From Robertkochia aurantiaca (GTDB taxonomy: Bacteria; Bacteroidota; Bacteroidia; Flavobacteriales; Flavobacteriaceae): DNA of 64,000 nt. The notes under the pieces were generated by a model that worked only from the letters and a program-made list of their open reading frames with translations, made no database searches and was not told the DNA's origin. The stretch's first letter is position 1; each line of letters starts with the position of its first letter. Position numbers and translations under genes: made by a program. The stretch is taken from positions 310,001 to 374,000 of the forward strand of contig NZ_JAINZS010000004.1 of the NCBI RefSeq assembly GCF_020166495.1, given 5' to 3'. This document shows positions 17,918 through 27,410 of the stretch, in pieces.

Positions 17918-20900
17918 ATGAAAAAGACATACTTCTACTTACTACTCTATTTTACTCTTTTTGGTAGTTTACAGGCTTTTTCCCAGGATAACCAGATCTG
18001 GAAAAGAACGGCCGTTAGTACACTAAACGCCGCCACCATCCCCGGTTCCGAGCCTATGGGATTTACCGTATCACAAAAGACTCTGAAACAAAACCTGAGT
18101 AAGACCTCCGGTAATGTTTTTAACAAAGAGATTCTTACCATGACATTTCCCGGACTGAATGGCGAAATATTGTCATTCCGGCTTCAACCATCAGGAGTAC
18201 TCTCAGAAGGTCTGCAAAGAAAATTTCCGCAATTAACCACCTATAAAGGCTTCGCTCTGGAAGATCCGGAGCAGCAAATACACCTTTCATTTAACGGTGA
18301 GAAGTTGCATGCCATGATCATGAAGAATAATCAGATCTCCCTGCTGAACCCTGTGTCAAATGATTCTTACCTGCTTGCAGCCAAAAGCTCTTTTCAGCGG
18401 AAAGAATTTAACTGTCTTTATGAAGAAACAAAAACCCGGCTCGAAGTGGAAAAAGAGCCGGGCGTGCTCAGAGCTTTCGACGACAGCTCGGTACGCACCT
18501 ATCGCCTTGCCGTAGCTGCCACTGCCGAGTATTCAAATTATCATATCGAAAATAAGGGGTTGACCAATGCCACTGTGGTTGAAAAAAAACTGGGGGTTCT
18601 TGAATCTATAGTCACCACTATGGTAAGGGTCAATGCTGTTTTTTTGAACGACCTGGGTATCACTATGGAACTGGTCGAAGATAACGAAGCGGTTATCTTT
18701 CTGGATCCCGACACCGATGGATTCACCAACAGCAGTCCGGGTGCCATGATTTCAGAGGTGCAGCAAATCATCGATTCACGCATCGGTATCAACAATTACG
18801 ATGTGGGTCATGTTTTTGCCACAGGTTCGGGAGGAATAGCACAGTTGTCTTCACCCTGTACCAATGCCAAGGCAAGAGGGGTGAGCGGACTAAGCTCTCC
18901 CGAAGGCGATCCTTTCGACATAGATATTGTGGCCCATGAATTCGGTCATCAGTTCGGAGCCTCACACACTTTTAACAATTCGTGTAATAATAACCGTAGC
19001 TCTGCAACAGCCGTAGAACCCGGAAGCGGCTCGACCATTATGGCCTATGCCGGGATCTGCCCTCCGAATGTGGAAGGACAGAGCGATGGATATTTTCATG
19101 CCATCAGCATCGCTCAGATTCACGAAAATGTCACAAATGGCAACAGCAGTGGCTGTGCTGCTATCACAGCCAATGGCAATACCGCTCCCATAGTAACCGA
19201 TGAACCGAATAAAAGCATACCCGCCGGAACAGCCTTTGTTCTGACGGCAGAAGCCACCGATGCAGATGGTGACAACCTCACCTACTGCTGGGAGCAACAG
19301 GACAACGAGATATCGCAACAACCACCAAGGCAAAATGCCTCGGGAGGACCGAATTTCAGGTCGGTGATACCCAGCCCCTCTCCGACCCGTTTCTTCCCGC
19401 GTGCCTCGGCCATACTTAACAACAACCTCAGTCCTACCTGGGAAGTCATCCCAACAGTCGCCAGAAATCTGGACTTCTCGGTTCTGGTCAGGGATAACAG
19501 CCTGGACGGAGGACAGTCGGCACGGGATGATGTACGCATTGAGGTGGTCAATACAGGAGAACCCTTTACTGTCACCTCCCAGGCCGAAGATGAAACGATC
19601 GGAGGAAGTTCGATCATTACTGTTACCTGGAATGTAGCGGGTACCGACATGGCTCCGATCAATGTTTCCCGGGTTGATATATTCATGAGTATCGGGGGAG
19701 ACCTGCAAAATCTGATACCCCTGCAGACGGGAACTGCGAACGACGGAGAAGAGTCGGTAGTGATTCCCGGTGACCTTACTTCAGACAATGCCCGCATAGT
19801 GGTGAAAGCGGTTGATAACGTATTTTTTGCCGTGAATCGTGGAACCCTAAGCCTGCAACCGGCAGACTTTTTCCTTGAACTCGAAGGCCTGGAATATCAG
19901 GTATGTAAACCGGATGACCTGCAAATACCGGCTATCTTCAACACTTCCCAAAGCTTTTCGGGCAGCGTTGACCTTCAGGCTTCTCAGGTACCGGCCGGAC
20001 TATCGGTCACTTTCGATCAGAACGGGCTTACCACAGATGAAACGCCTGTTACTATCAATGTCTCCGGAACAGCCAATCTGAACAAAGGCAATTATACCTT
20101 TCAGATAACAGCCACCGATGGAACAGAATCGATCTCGTACCCTTTCCGGCTTACCGTGTTCGATGATCAGTTCGCTGCTGTAACACCGGTGAGTCCTGCA
20201 GAAAACAGTGTTGATGTACTTGTCGACACCCCTTTGGAGTGGGAAACACTTTTCAATGCTGAGACCTATACTGTAGAGATATCAAACGCGGCCGATTTCA
20301 GCAGTATCGTGGAAACGGCGACTACAACCACCACGAACTACACCCCTCAAAATCTATTGGGAAGTACGGAGTACTTCTGGAGGGTAAAACCTGTAAATCG
20401 TTGCGGGGAAGGTTCGTTTGGTGCGGCCTCAAGCTATACCACCATTCCTATCGACTGCCGTGTTTTTGATAATAATGAGACAAAAACCATCGGCAACGAT
20501 CCGACCACGGTCAGCTCGAGCATTTCCATTGCAGAGCAGGCTACCATCAACAGTATAAGCGTGTCGGTAGATATCACACATACCTATGTGGAAGACCTGA
20601 TCATTCGTTTGACCTCTCCTTCGGGAAATACCATAGTACTGTTGAGCAATCAATGTGGAGAGAGCGATGACATTTCAGTGACCTTTTCAGACGAAGGTGA
20701 AATTCTGACCTGTGTTTCTGATCCTGCAATACAAGGGGTGGTCATGCCTCAACAGGCACTGGAAACCTTCAAGGGAGAACCTGTTAACGGCTTATGGACC
20801 CTCACGGTTGAAGATGTCGCAGCAGAAGATGGCGGATCGCTAAATTCTTTTGCGCTTGATATCTGCGTGAACGGAAGCTTTGCTCCTGATTCAGATAATG

Positions 20901-21697
20901 ACGGGGTTTTTGATGATGACGATCTTTGTCCCGACACCCCTCCGAATACCAAAGTTGATGTAACGGGCTGCCCGGTTTTCAGCCTGGCTAACGATAATTT
21001 CAGTATTCAAACCATCGGGGTGAGTTGCAGAAACAATAATGACGGTTCTGTTATTATAGAAGCCGATCAAACCTTTAACTACACCGCTACCCTGACGGGG
21101 GCAGGCGGCGAACAGATCAGTGGCTTTACCTCTGGGACAACTTTTGACAACCTTTCCCCCGGAAGCTACAGTCTTTGCATCACCCTTCAGGAGCAGCCGG
21201 ATTATGCACAGTGTTATGAGGTGATCATCGACCAGCCTGAAGCACTCAGTGTTTCTCAAAAGATCGATGAGTCCGAAAAAACAATTGAACTGAACCTTCA
21301 GGGCGGGGAGCTCTACACCATCAGGCTTAACGGTCTGACCACGCAAACCCGTGATTCGGAGCTTACCCTATCTTTAAAAGAAGGATTGAACAGCCTGAAG
21401 GTATCGACAGACAAATCATGCCAGGGTGTGATTGAAAAAACCTTTATAATCGGAACACAACTCAGTGTTTTCCCTAATCCGGCAACCGATCTGATCACAT
21501 TAAGCGGGAAAGAACTCAGCAATGCTACCGGTTTCTCTGTTTATGACCTAAACGGAAGACTGGTTCTTACCGGCAAACCCGTGATCACCACCAGCAATAC
21601 CTGGAAGATCGATTTAAGCAGTATTCCTTCGGGGATGTACATTGGTTCCCTGAACGGAATCGAATCAGAGAAGACCTTTAAAATCGTGAAAAAATGA
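17918..21697 (+). CDS. Secreted reprolysin-like zinc metalloprotease with P-domain and T9SS sorting signal
   Basis: 1259 residues. Signal peptide (~1-22, LYFTLFGSLQAFSQ), a pro-region, then an M12B-type catalytic domain with VAHEFGHQFGASH (zinc ligands His340, His344, His350; catalytic Glu341). Then a region of Ig-like strands, an Fn3-like module (~750-840), a proprotein-convertase P-type domain (~847-980: FDNNETKTIGND ... TLTVEDVAAEDGGSLNSF), a calcium-binding thrombospondin type 3-like stretch (SDNDGVFDDDDLCPD, ~990-1010) and a C-terminal type IX sorting domain (SVFPNPATDLITLSG to end). Exported across the outer membrane by T9SS and probably anchored or released. Directly coupled to the lipoprotein gene behind it. 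Confidence 0.93.
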   Translation: MKKTYFYLLLYFTLFGSLQAFSQDNQIWKRTAVSTLNAATIPGSEPMGFTVSQKTLKQNLSKTSGNVFNKEILTMTFPGLNGEILSFRLQPSGVLSEGLQRKFPQLTTYKGFALEDPEQQIHLSFNGEKLHAMIMKNNQISLLNPVSNDSYLLAAKSSFQRKEFNCLYEETKTRLEVEKEPGVLRAFDDSSVRTYRLAVAATAEYSNYHIENKGLTNATVVEKKLGVLESIVTTMVRVNAVFLNDLGITMELVEDNEAVIFLDPDTDGFTNSSPGAMISEVQQIIDSRIGINNYDVGHVFATGSGGIAQLSSPCTNAKARGVSGLSSPEGDPFDIDIVAHEFGHQFGASHTFNNSCNNNRSSATAVEPGSGSTIMAYAGICPPNVEGQSDGYFHAISIAQIHENVTNGNSSGCAAITANGNTAPIVTDEPNKSIPAGTAFVLTAEATDADGDNLTYCWEQQDNEISQQPPRQNASGGPNFRSVIPSPSPTRFFPRASAILNNNLSPTWEVIPTVARNLDFSVLVRDNSLDGGQSARDDVRIEVVNTGEPFTVTSQAEDETIGGSSIITVTWNVAGTDMAPINVSRVDIFMSIGGDLQNLIPLQTGTANDGEESVVIPGDLTSDNARIVVKAVDNVFFAVNRGTLSLQPADFFLELEGLEYQVCKPDDLQIPAIFNTSQSFSGSVDLQASQVPAGLSVTFDQNGLTTDETPVTINVSGTANLNKGNYTFQITATDGTESISYPFRLTVFDDQFAAVTPVSPAENSVDVLVDTPLEWETLFNAETYTVEISNAADFSSIVETATTTTTNYTPQNLLGSTEYFWRVKPVNRCGEGSFGAASSYTTIPIDCRVFDNNETKTIGNDPTTVSSSISIAEQATINSISVSVDITHTYVEDLIIRLTSPSGNTIVLLSNQCGESDDISVTFSDEGEILTCVSDPAIQGVVMPQQALETFKGEPVNGLWTLTVEDVAAEDGGSLNSFALDICVNGSFAPDSDNDGVFDDDDLCPDTPPNTKVDVTGCPVFSLANDNFSIQTIGVSCRNNNDGSVIIEADQTFNYTATLTGAGGEQISGFTSGTTFDNLSPGSYSLCITLQEQPDYAQCYEVIIDQPEALSVSQKIDESEKTIELNLQGGELYTIRLNGLTTQTRDSELTLSLKEGLNSLKVSTDKSCQGVIEKTFIIGTQLSVFPNPATDLITLSGKELSNATGFSVYDLNGRLVLTGKPVITTSNTWKIDLSSIPSGMYIGSLNGIESEKTFKIVKK

Positions 21698-22392
21698 ACC
21701 GACTTTTATTACATATAAGCCTTGCCTTCACGGCACTGTTTCTAATCTCATGCGGAGGTGATGACCCCCAGCCACCACAAGCTGCAAGCCTGGTATTTCC
21801 TGAAGATAACACCGAATGTCTTGAAGGAGTAGTCTCTAGTTCTGACCCTGGTCAAAGCACCATAACCTTCAGCTGGCAACAAGCTGCCGGAGCAACCTCC
21901 TACAACCTGATCGTTAGAAACCTCAACACCAATATCTCAGAAAGCTTTGCCACCAGTGCCACCAGCTTTGACGTTACCCTTGAAAGAGGCGTTCCCTATT
22001 CATGGCAAGTGGAATCGTTATCAAGGGAACTACCTAATGAGACAGCGGTGAGCCAGACATTTCGGTTTTATAACGCCGGAGAAGGAGTGGTCAACTATGC
22101 CCCTTTTCCTGCAGAATTGATCTTTCCGGCTTCGGGAGCCACAGTATTCATCAACGGAGGTGACCTGAATCTGCAATGGAGCAGCAATGATGTCGACGGA
22201 GATCTTGACAGATTCAGAATTATACTCGATACGACAGATCCGCCACTAACCCAGGTGGGCGAATCTCAAAACAGAACAAGTTTTGCGGTTTCCGGCTTGC
22301 AGCCCGATCAGCTATATTACTGGCGTATCGTCAGCATCGATGAGGCCGGCAACGAATCGGTGTCTGAGGTGTCTGAGTTTATCGTAAGGTAA
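21694..22392 (+). CDS. Fibronectin type III-like lipoprotein
   Basis: 232 residues. Lipoprotein signal with lipobox LISC at residues 17-20, then a flexible GGDDPQPP stretch. Two Fn3-like beta-sandwiches follow (ITFSWQQAAGATSYNLIVRN and LNLQWSSNDVDGDLDRFRIIL ... YYWRIVSIDEAGN). No catalytic motif. The ATG overlaps the protease stop (ATGA, 21694-21697), so the two products are made together, suggesting the lipoprotein is a surface partner or inhibitor/anchor of the protease; this is inference. Its stop abuts the stop of pth on the other strand. Confidence 0.85.
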   Translation: MNRLLLHISLAFTALFLISCGGDDPQPPQAASLVFPEDNTECLEGVVSSSDPGQSTITFSWQQAAGATSYNLIVRNLNTNISESFATSATSFDVTLERGVPYSWQVESLSRELPNETAVSQTFRFYNAGEGVVNYAPFPAELIFPASGATVFINGGDLNLQWSSNDVDGDLDRFRIILDTTDPPLTQVGESQNRTSFAVSGLQPDQLYYWRIVSIDEAGNESVSEVSEFIVR

Positions 22393-23025
22393 TCAGGTAT
22401 TGTTAAAGGTATTCATGGTAATGGCCGGGCCTGCGGTTCCGAATGAACGAATGAGCTCTGCAGATCGCTCCAGTCTTTCGGTAAGTTTTTCCCTTTCGGC
22501 TTCGGTCCATTCTCCCAACACATAATCAACCTGCTTCCCCTTCGAAAATTCAGCACCTATCCCGAATCGAAAACGGTGATACTGGGTTGTTTGCAAACGT
22601 GCCTGTATATCTTTCAGACCGTTATGTCCGCCATCGCTTCCTTTGGCCTTTAACCTTATGGTTCCGAATGGAAGATTGATATCATCGGTTATTACCAGCA
22701 GGTTCTGAAGTGGAATGTTTTCCTTCTCCAGCCAATAACTAACAGCTTTCCCACTGAGATTCATATAGGTGTTGGGCTTTAATAACAAGAAGGAACGGCC
22801 CTTGAACTTATAAGTGGTTACATCTCCCAGTCGTGCGGTTTCAAAAGTCAGGTCCTGCTTTTCAGCCAGGTGATCAAGAACCTTGAACCCGATATTATGC
22901 CGGGTTTCTGCATATTCCGAACCTATATTACCCAGTCCGGCGACTAAATACTTCTTCATGGGGTCTGAATTTGATGGTAACTTCTCGTTTTCTGTATTGA
23001 AGATCCTGCGAAACCAGTCGATCAT
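22393..23025 (-). CDS. pth: Peptidyl-tRNA hydrolase
   Basis: 210 residues including an N-terminal extension of about 22 residues before the conserved KKYLVAGLGNIGSEYAETRHNIGF. Releases tRNA from peptidyl-tRNAs dropped by stalled ribosomes. The catalytic His lies in TRHNIGF, with Asn in KPNTYMNLSG, Asp in DDINLPFG and GSDGGHNGLK further on, so the active site is complete. The extension is common among flavobacterial Pth proteins; a start at the internal Met (22959) is also possible. Downstream of rplY with a terminator between. Confidence 0.96.
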   Translation of the reverse strand: MIDWFRRIFNTENEKLPSNSDPMKKYLVAGLGNIGSEYAETRHNIGFKVLDHLAEKQDLTFETARLGDVTTYKFKGRSFLLLKPNTYMNLSGKAVSYWLEKENIPLQNLLVITDDINLPFGTIRLKAKGSDGGHNGLKDIQARLQTTQYHRFRFGIGAEFSKGKQVDYVLGEWTEAEREKLTERLERSAELIRSFGTAGPAITMNTFNNT

Positions 23026-23045
23026 AGAGATGCTGTTTTCACAAA

Positions 23046-23078
23046 AATAAAAAAAGCACCTTCACGGGGAAGGTGCTC
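23046..23078 (-). terminator. Rho-independent terminator after rplY
   Basis: Stem GCACCTTC (23056-23063) and GAAGGTGC (23069-23076) with a 5-nt loop. On the minus strand the T-run (A8 at 23048-23055 on plus) follows, placing it correctly to end the prs-rplY transcript before pth. Confidence 0.85.
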
Positions 23079-23100
23079 TGATATATTTCCGAAAATGGGC

Positions 23101-23724
23101 TTACTCGGCTGCTTCTTCTGCAGGAGCTGCTTTTCCGGCTGCTTTTGCTTCTTTGGCTGCATCCTGAGCTGCTTTCATAGCCGCACGAGATACTCTCACC
23201 TGACAAACAACTGTATTGTCTGGGTGCATGATTTTGTAATCATCGCTTCCAACTTCAGTAACATAAAGCTTGTTTCCGATCTCTAGCTTAGAAACGTCAG
23301 CATCGATAAAATCAGGAAGTTTAGAAGGTACAGCTTTCACTTTAAGCTTACGCTTAGTCATACGCAGTACCCCACCGGCGATAACACCCGGAGAGTTTCC
23401 TACCTTACGAACAGGCACCTCGATACTTACCTCTTTATCTTCAAATAACTGGTAGAAATCGATATGCAAGATACTGTCTGATACAGGATGGAACTGGATA
23501 TCCTGCATGATCGCATCATGACTCTCACCACCCAATGAAATTTTCACAGTGTGTGCATTTGGAGTATAAACCAAATCTTTAAATGCGATTTCATCAGCTG
23601 AAAAGTGAATCGGTTTATCCCCTCCGTAAAGCACGCAAGGAACCTTTCCAGCATTACGTAAGGCTTTGGTCGCTGCCTTGCCTACGCTTTCTCTTTTAGA
23701 TCCTTCAATTGTGATAGACTTCAT
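23101..23724 (-). CDS. rplY: 50S ribosomal protein L25/general stress protein Ctc
   Basis: 207 residues, the long Ctc form: L25 N-terminal beta-barrel (~1-95, [32 protein letters not shown]) that binds 5S rRNA, then the TL5/Ctc C-terminal domain (~96-185). An Ala/Lys/Glu-rich tail of about 20 residues ([18 protein letters not shown]) ends the protein. Follows prs by 20 bp and is terminated by the hairpin at 23046-23078. Confidence 0.97.
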   Translation of the reverse strand: MKSITIEGSKRESVGKAATKALRNAGKVPCVLYGGDKPIHFSADEIAFKDLVYTPNAHTVKISLGGESHDAIMQDIQFHPVSDSILHIDFYQLFEDKEVSIEVPVRKVGNSPGVIAGGVLRMTKRKLKVKAVPSKLPDFIDADVSKLEIGNKLYVTEVGSDDYKIMHPDNTVVCQVRVSRAAMKAAQDAAKEAKAAGKAAPAEEAAE

Positions 23725-23744
23725 TATATAAAAATTAAAATAGT

Positions 23745-24686
23745 TTACATTAAAAATTTTGAACTGATCGAGGTGTTGTGATGTACGCGATGCATTACAT
23801 CTGCAAACAACTCTGCACAGCTCAGCACCTTGATCTTCGGACTTTCCTTACGAAGCGGGATCGAATCGCTTACGATCAGTTCTGTAAGCTTTGAATCCTC
23901 GATTCGTTCGTAAGCGTTTCCTGAAAGCAGGGCATGGGTTGTAATAGCCCTCACGCTCTGGGCTCCTCTCTCGATCATCAGGTCTGCCGCTTTGGTCAGC
24001 GTTCCTGCCGTATCGACCATATCGTCAACAAGTACCACGTTCTTTCCTTCCACATCTCCGATCAGCTCCATATGATCGATCACATTGGCTTTTTTACGTT
24101 GCTTGTAACAGATCACCACATCGCATTCCAGGAACTTCGAATAGGCATAGGCTCTCTTGGAACCACCCATATCAGGAGAGGCGATGGTCAGATTGTCGAG
24201 TTTCAGACTCTGAACGTATGGCAAAAAGATGGTTGAGGCAAAAAGGTGGTCAACCGGTTTCTCAAAGAAACCTTGTATCTGATCGGCATGAAGATCCATG
24301 GTGATGATACGGGTGGCACCTGCCGCTTCTAAAAGCTTGGCGATCATCTTTGCACCTATCGGAACCCGGGGCTTATCTTTACGGTCTTGTCTTGCCCATC
24401 CAAAATAGGGTAAAACCGCGGTGATATGCCGGGCAGAAGCTCTTTTCGCTGCGTCGAGCATCAACAACATTTCCATTAAATTATCAGAACTTGGGTGGGT
24501 CGACCCGATGATGAACACCCGGGTTCCCCGTACCGACTCCTCAAAAGACGGCTGGAACTCTCCGTCGCTGTAACGGGAAAAGATCACCTTCCCCAATTCT
24601 GCGCCGAAAGATTTGGCAATTTTCTCAGCTAATTCCTGTGATTGTGTACAGGCAAATATCTTTGGTTCCGGCACTGAATAAGGCAT
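23745..24686 (-). CDS. prs: Ribose-phosphate pyrophosphokinase
   Basis: 313 residues. Makes PRPP from ribose-5-phosphate and ATP for nucleotide, histidine and NAD synthesis. Present are [19 protein letters not shown], the ATP flexible-loop region [14 protein letters not shown], the metal motif [13 protein letters not shown] and the PRPP-binding loop [14 protein letters not shown]. All class I PRPP synthetase motifs are intact. Operon with rplY, with a promoter box at 24740-24747. Confidence 0.97.
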   Translation of the reverse strand: MPYSVPEPKIFACTQSQELAEKIAKSFGAELGKVIFSRYSDGEFQPSFEESVRGTRVFIIGSTHPSSDNLMEMLLMLDAAKRASARHITAVLPYFGWARQDRKDKPRVPIGAKMIAKLLEAAGATRIITMDLHADQIQGFFEKPVDHLFASTIFLPYVQSLKLDNLTIASPDMGGSKRAYAYSKFLECDVVICYKQRKKANVIDHMELIGDVEGKNVVLVDDMVDTAGTLTKAADLMIERGAQSVRAITTHALLSGNAYERIEDSKLTELIVSDSIPLRKESPKIKVLSCAELFADVMHRVHHNTSISSKFLM

Positions 24687-24739
24687 CTTAAATTCTTGTT
24701 TAATAGTTATTTATTGTCGTGTCGATTTTAAACAGGGTG

Positions 24740-24747
24740 CAAATTTA
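24740..24747 (-). promoter_or_regulatory. -7 box (TAAATTTG) of prs-rplY
   Basis: TAAATTTG on the minus strand matches TAnnTTTG exactly and sits about 53 nt before the prs ATG. No convincing TTG was found at 17-20 nt spacing. Confidence 0.45.
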
Positions 24748-24813
24748 GAAATTTCTAGGAACTATAGGGATATTATTATATGTAATTTTTGCGCGGGGAA
24801 ACAAAATATTTTT

Positions 24814-24821
24814 TAGTTTTG
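24814..24821 (+). promoter_or_regulatory. -7 box (TAGTTTTG) of the tRNA-Leu gene
   Basis: An exact TAnnTTTG match 11 nt before the tRNA 5' end. A TTG at 24789-24791 lies 22 nt upstream, a slightly long spacer. Confidence 0.5.
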
Positions 24822-24832
24822 CACACCGAAAT

Positions 24833-24914
24833 GCTCGAGTGGCGGAACTGGTAGACGCGCTGGATTCAAAATCCAGTTCTTTCGGGAGTGCGGGTTCGAT
24901 TCCCGCCTCGAGTA
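24833..24914 (+). tRNA. tRNA-Leu (anticodon CAA)
   Basis: 82-nt class II tRNA without encoded CCA. The acceptor stem GCTCGAG (24833-24839) pairs with CTCGAGT (24907-24913), with a G-U closing pair and discriminator A. The anticodon loop TTCAAAA sits between CTGGA and TCCAG, giving anticodon CAA for UUG codons. A long variable arm (TTCTTTCGGGAG region) and T-arm GCGGG-TTCGATT-CCCGC follow. It stands alone with its own terminator. Confidence 0.96.
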
Positions 24915-24926
24915 CAGATGAATACA

Positions 24927-24954
24927 AAGTCAGGATGAAAGTCCTGGCTTTTTT
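24927..24954 (+). terminator. Terminator after tRNA-Leu
   Basis: 8-bp stem AGTCAGGA (24928-24935) with TCCTGGCT (24942-24949), including one G-T pair, loop of 6, followed by T5. Correct distance and strand to end the tRNA transcript. Confidence 0.8.
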
Positions 24955-25071
24955 GTTTTCAGATGAAGTAGAGCGCTTTGTTTTTATTCAATAGTAATCG
25001 CAGATCTCGTGAATATAGAGCATCCTCTTTCAAAAAAGACCTCCTGCTGCCTGTCGCTTTAAATGTCTCAC

Positions 25072-25079
25072 TATCTTTG
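25072..25079 (+). promoter_or_regulatory. -7 box (TATCTTTG) of the DEAD-box gene
   Basis: An exact TAnnTTTG match 50 nt before the ATG at 25130, giving a leader of roughly 45 nt. Cold-regulated helicase messages can have regulated leaders, but no structure is evident here. Confidence 0.5.
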
Positions 25080-25129
25080 CCCTGCATTCCGGAGGACTTC
25101 GTTTATTCTTCCCATTAAAAAGCAAATAC

Positions 25130-26485
25130 ATGTCATCTTTTCAAGAATTCAACATCTCCCAACGATTACTGCAAGGCCTGAGCCAACTGGGGATCACCAA
25201 ACCCACACCTATTCAGGAAAAATCATTTTCGGTTATTAAGTCCGGGTCTGACATGCTCGGAATAGCACAAACAGGTACCGGGAAGACCCTGGCCTACCTG
25301 TTACCGGTTTTACAACAACTGAAATATTCCAAAGATCCGCACCCCAGAGTATTGATCGTGGTACCCACAAGAGAGTTGGTCGTTCAGGTTGCCGATACTG
25401 CTGAGACCCTTTGCAGGAATTTAAATCTCAGGGTTCTTGGGGTATATGGAGGCACGAATATCAACCGCCAAAAAGATATGCTGAGCTTCGGCTGTGATAT
25501 CCTGGTAGCTACCCCCGGAAGGCTATACGACCTGGTCATTTCCCGGGCTGTACAATTACGTGCTATAAATAAATTCATACTTGATGAAGTAGATATTATG
25601 CTGGACCTGGGTTTCCGGTTTCAGCTCACTAATATTTTTGACCTGCTTCCCGAGCGCAGACAAAACATTATGTTTTCTGCCACTATGACCGAAGATATTG
25701 AAGCCTTTATCTTGAATTTCTTTACCAATGTGACCAAGGTTTCCGTAGCATTAAGCGGAACCCCTCTGGAAAACACTACCCAAAAAGCCTATGCAGTTCC
25801 CAACTTTTACACCAAAGTAAATCTTCTGCGTGAGCTGCTCCGGGATGAGGAAGAGTTTCGAAAGGTCCTGGTGTTTGTATCCAATAAAAAAAGTGCCGAC
25901 CTGCTGTCTGAAACCCTGAAAGATCCCTTTGGAGAATCGCTTGGCGTTATTCACTCGAATAAAACCCAGAATTACCGCTTGCGGTCTTTAGATCAATTTG
26001 AAAAAGGACAGCAGCGCATATTGGTCACCACTGATGTGAGTTCCCGCGGGCTCGATCTCGATAAGATCTCACATGTGATCAATTTTGACACACCCCATTA
26101 TCCGGAAAACTACATTCATCGTATAGGCCGTACCGGGAGAGCCAAAGAAAAGGGAACCTCCATTTTACTGTTCACTGAAAAGGAACAGCCCCTGAAAGAA
26201 GCGATTGAAACTCTTATGGATTTCAAAATCCCGGAAATTGCGATGCCGGAAGACATAACGATCGCAACGCAGCTCAGCCCCGATGAACGGCCATATAAAA
26301 AGGAAGCCCACAATCCGTTGACCTATTCTGATAGCGATGCCCCCGGACCGGCATTCCATAAAAAAAAGGAAAAGAATCAGAAGACCAACCAAGGCGGTTC
26401 CTATCGCAGGACCATCAAGCAGAAATATAAAAAGCCCAAAACCAGAGGTGATAAAAAATTTAACAATCGTAAAAAAAAGAAATAG
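25130..26485 (+). CDS. DEAD-box ATP-dependent RNA helicase
   Basis: 451 residues: helicase core ~1-365 plus a basic tail of about 85 residues rich in Lys (GDKKFNNRKKKK at the end) that would bind RNA. Q motif (F-x17-GITKPTPIQ), Walker A AQTGTGKT, motif Ib TPGR, motif III SAT (FSATM) and motif VI HRIGRTGR are all found. Motif II reads DEVD instead of DEAD, a tolerated variant. Works in ribosome assembly or RNA decay/cold response by analogy with RhlE/CshA; the exact clade cannot be fixed by eye. Confidence 0.94.
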   Translation: MSSFQEFNISQRLLQGLSQLGITKPTPIQEKSFSVIKSGSDMLGIAQTGTGKTLAYLLPVLQQLKYSKDPHPRVLIVVPTRELVVQVADTAETLCRNLNLRVLGVYGGTNINRQKDMLSFGCDILVATPGRLYDLVISRAVQLRAINKFILDEVDIMLDLGFRFQLTNIFDLLPERRQNIMFSATMTEDIEAFILNFFTNVTKVSVALSGTPLENTTQKAYAVPNFYTKVNLLRELLRDEEEFRKVLVFVSNKKSADLLSETLKDPFGESLGVIHSNKTQNYRLRSLDQFEKGQQRILVTTDVSSRGLDLDKISHVINFDTPHYPENYIHRIGRTGRAKEKGTSILLFTEKEQPLKEAIETLMDFKIPEIAMPEDITIATQLSPDERPYKKEAHNPLTYSDSDAPGPAFHKKKEKNQKTNQGGSYRRTIKQKYKKPKTRGDKKFNNRKKKK

Positions 26486-26540
26486 TCCTAAGAGGCTTCC
26501 GACACTTCATCTTACAGAACCACTGCACGCCTGAGGAGTA

Positions 26541-26577
26541 CCCCTCCTTAAAAAGGATGGGATAGATTTCTTTTTTT
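26541..26577 (+). terminator. Weak terminator candidate after the DEAD-box gene
   Basis: An imperfect hairpin (CCCTCCTT / AAGGATGGG with a mismatch) is followed some 10 nt later by T7. The distance between stem and T-run is longer than ideal, so the call is tentative. Confidence 0.3.
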
Positions 26578-26586
26578 CAATTGAGC

Positions 26587-27408
26587 TTACCTCAAATTCG
26601 CATAAAAGATGCCTTCCTGATTCATGAACGTGCCATCCTTTCTGTTCAAATCCAACCTTCCTCCCGCAAAATTCGTGGCCTGTAATCCCAATTCCCGGAA
26701 CATACACGCCGTAGCGGCAAAGTCCCATATGCTACCTCCGCCACTTTCTTTTTTGGGATACTTTAGCATGCATGCCGGACCATTTTCCAGTACAAGGATA
26801 GCATTCATCACGGCACCTCCTCCGGCAAGCTCTTTTATCCCCTTCAAATTCAATTTTTCCACATACTCAGACAGCAGGCTTTCTATTTCGGAGGCTCTGG
26901 GTGTGTCCTTTAATTCCCGATCGGTCACGTAGGTCAGATAGTTGTTTGTATGTTGTATTTTCCAGGGCTCACAATTCTTAAAAACACCTTTTCCTTTTAC
27001 AGCGTGATACAATGTATTTGTGGTGGGATCAAAAACAACTCCTATATGCGGGGTTCCATCTTTTGCGACCAAAGCTATCGATACAGAGAAACCGGGTTGT
27101 TTATTGATAAAAGGTAGTGTTCCGTCCAAAGGGTCAATACACCAAAAATAATCAGCTTCGAACCGGCTCCCGTCATCTTCGATCTCCTCTGATAAAAGCC
27201 CTAAACCGAATGCTTCACAGCTAGGGAGCAGCTGCGAAAGAATTTCTTTTTCAGAGGCCAGATCGGCTGCAGTTACGACCTGGGAGGCGTAGCTTTCACC
27301 CCCGTCCTTTTCCACTGCTTTAAGATCATCATTCATGTGCTGCTGAATGATGCTTCCTGCAGCCATGGCGGCCTCGATCGCTATATCGGTAAGTTTTGAC
27401 AAGTTCAT
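26587..27408 (-). CDS. Inositol monophosphatase family protein (CysQ/3'(2'),5'-bisphosphate nucleotidase-like)
   Basis: 273 residues. Metal-site motifs of the Li+-sensitive phosphatase family: LLSEEIEDDG, then WCIDPLDGTLPFINKQPGFSVSIALV, and the C-terminal SGGGSIWDFAATACMFRELG with its metal-binding Asp. CysQ recycles 3'-phosphoadenosine 5'-phosphate, but other members act on inositol or fructose bisphosphate phosphates; the call is to the family. Located 2 nt downstream of the kinase-like gene, so translated from one mRNA with it. Confidence 0.86.
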   Translation of the reverse strand: MNLSKLTDIAIEAAMAAGSIIQQHMNDDLKAVEKDGGESYASQVVTAADLASEKEILSQLLPSCEAFGLGLLSEEIEDDGSRFEADYFWCIDPLDGTLPFINKQPGFSVSIALVAKDGTPHIGVVFDPTTNTLYHAVKGKGVFKNCEPWKIQHTNNYLTYVTDRELKDTPRASEIESLLSEYVEKLNLKGIKELAGGGAVMNAILVLENGPACMLKYPKKESGGGSIWDFAATACMFRELGLQATNFAGGRLDLNRKDGTFMNQEGIFYANLR

Positions 27409-27410
27409 TG

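Noticed and set aside
18962-19708. 248-codon open frame opposite the metalloprotease gene
   Set aside because: Shadow of the protease's strand; composition unnatural, no recognisable motif.
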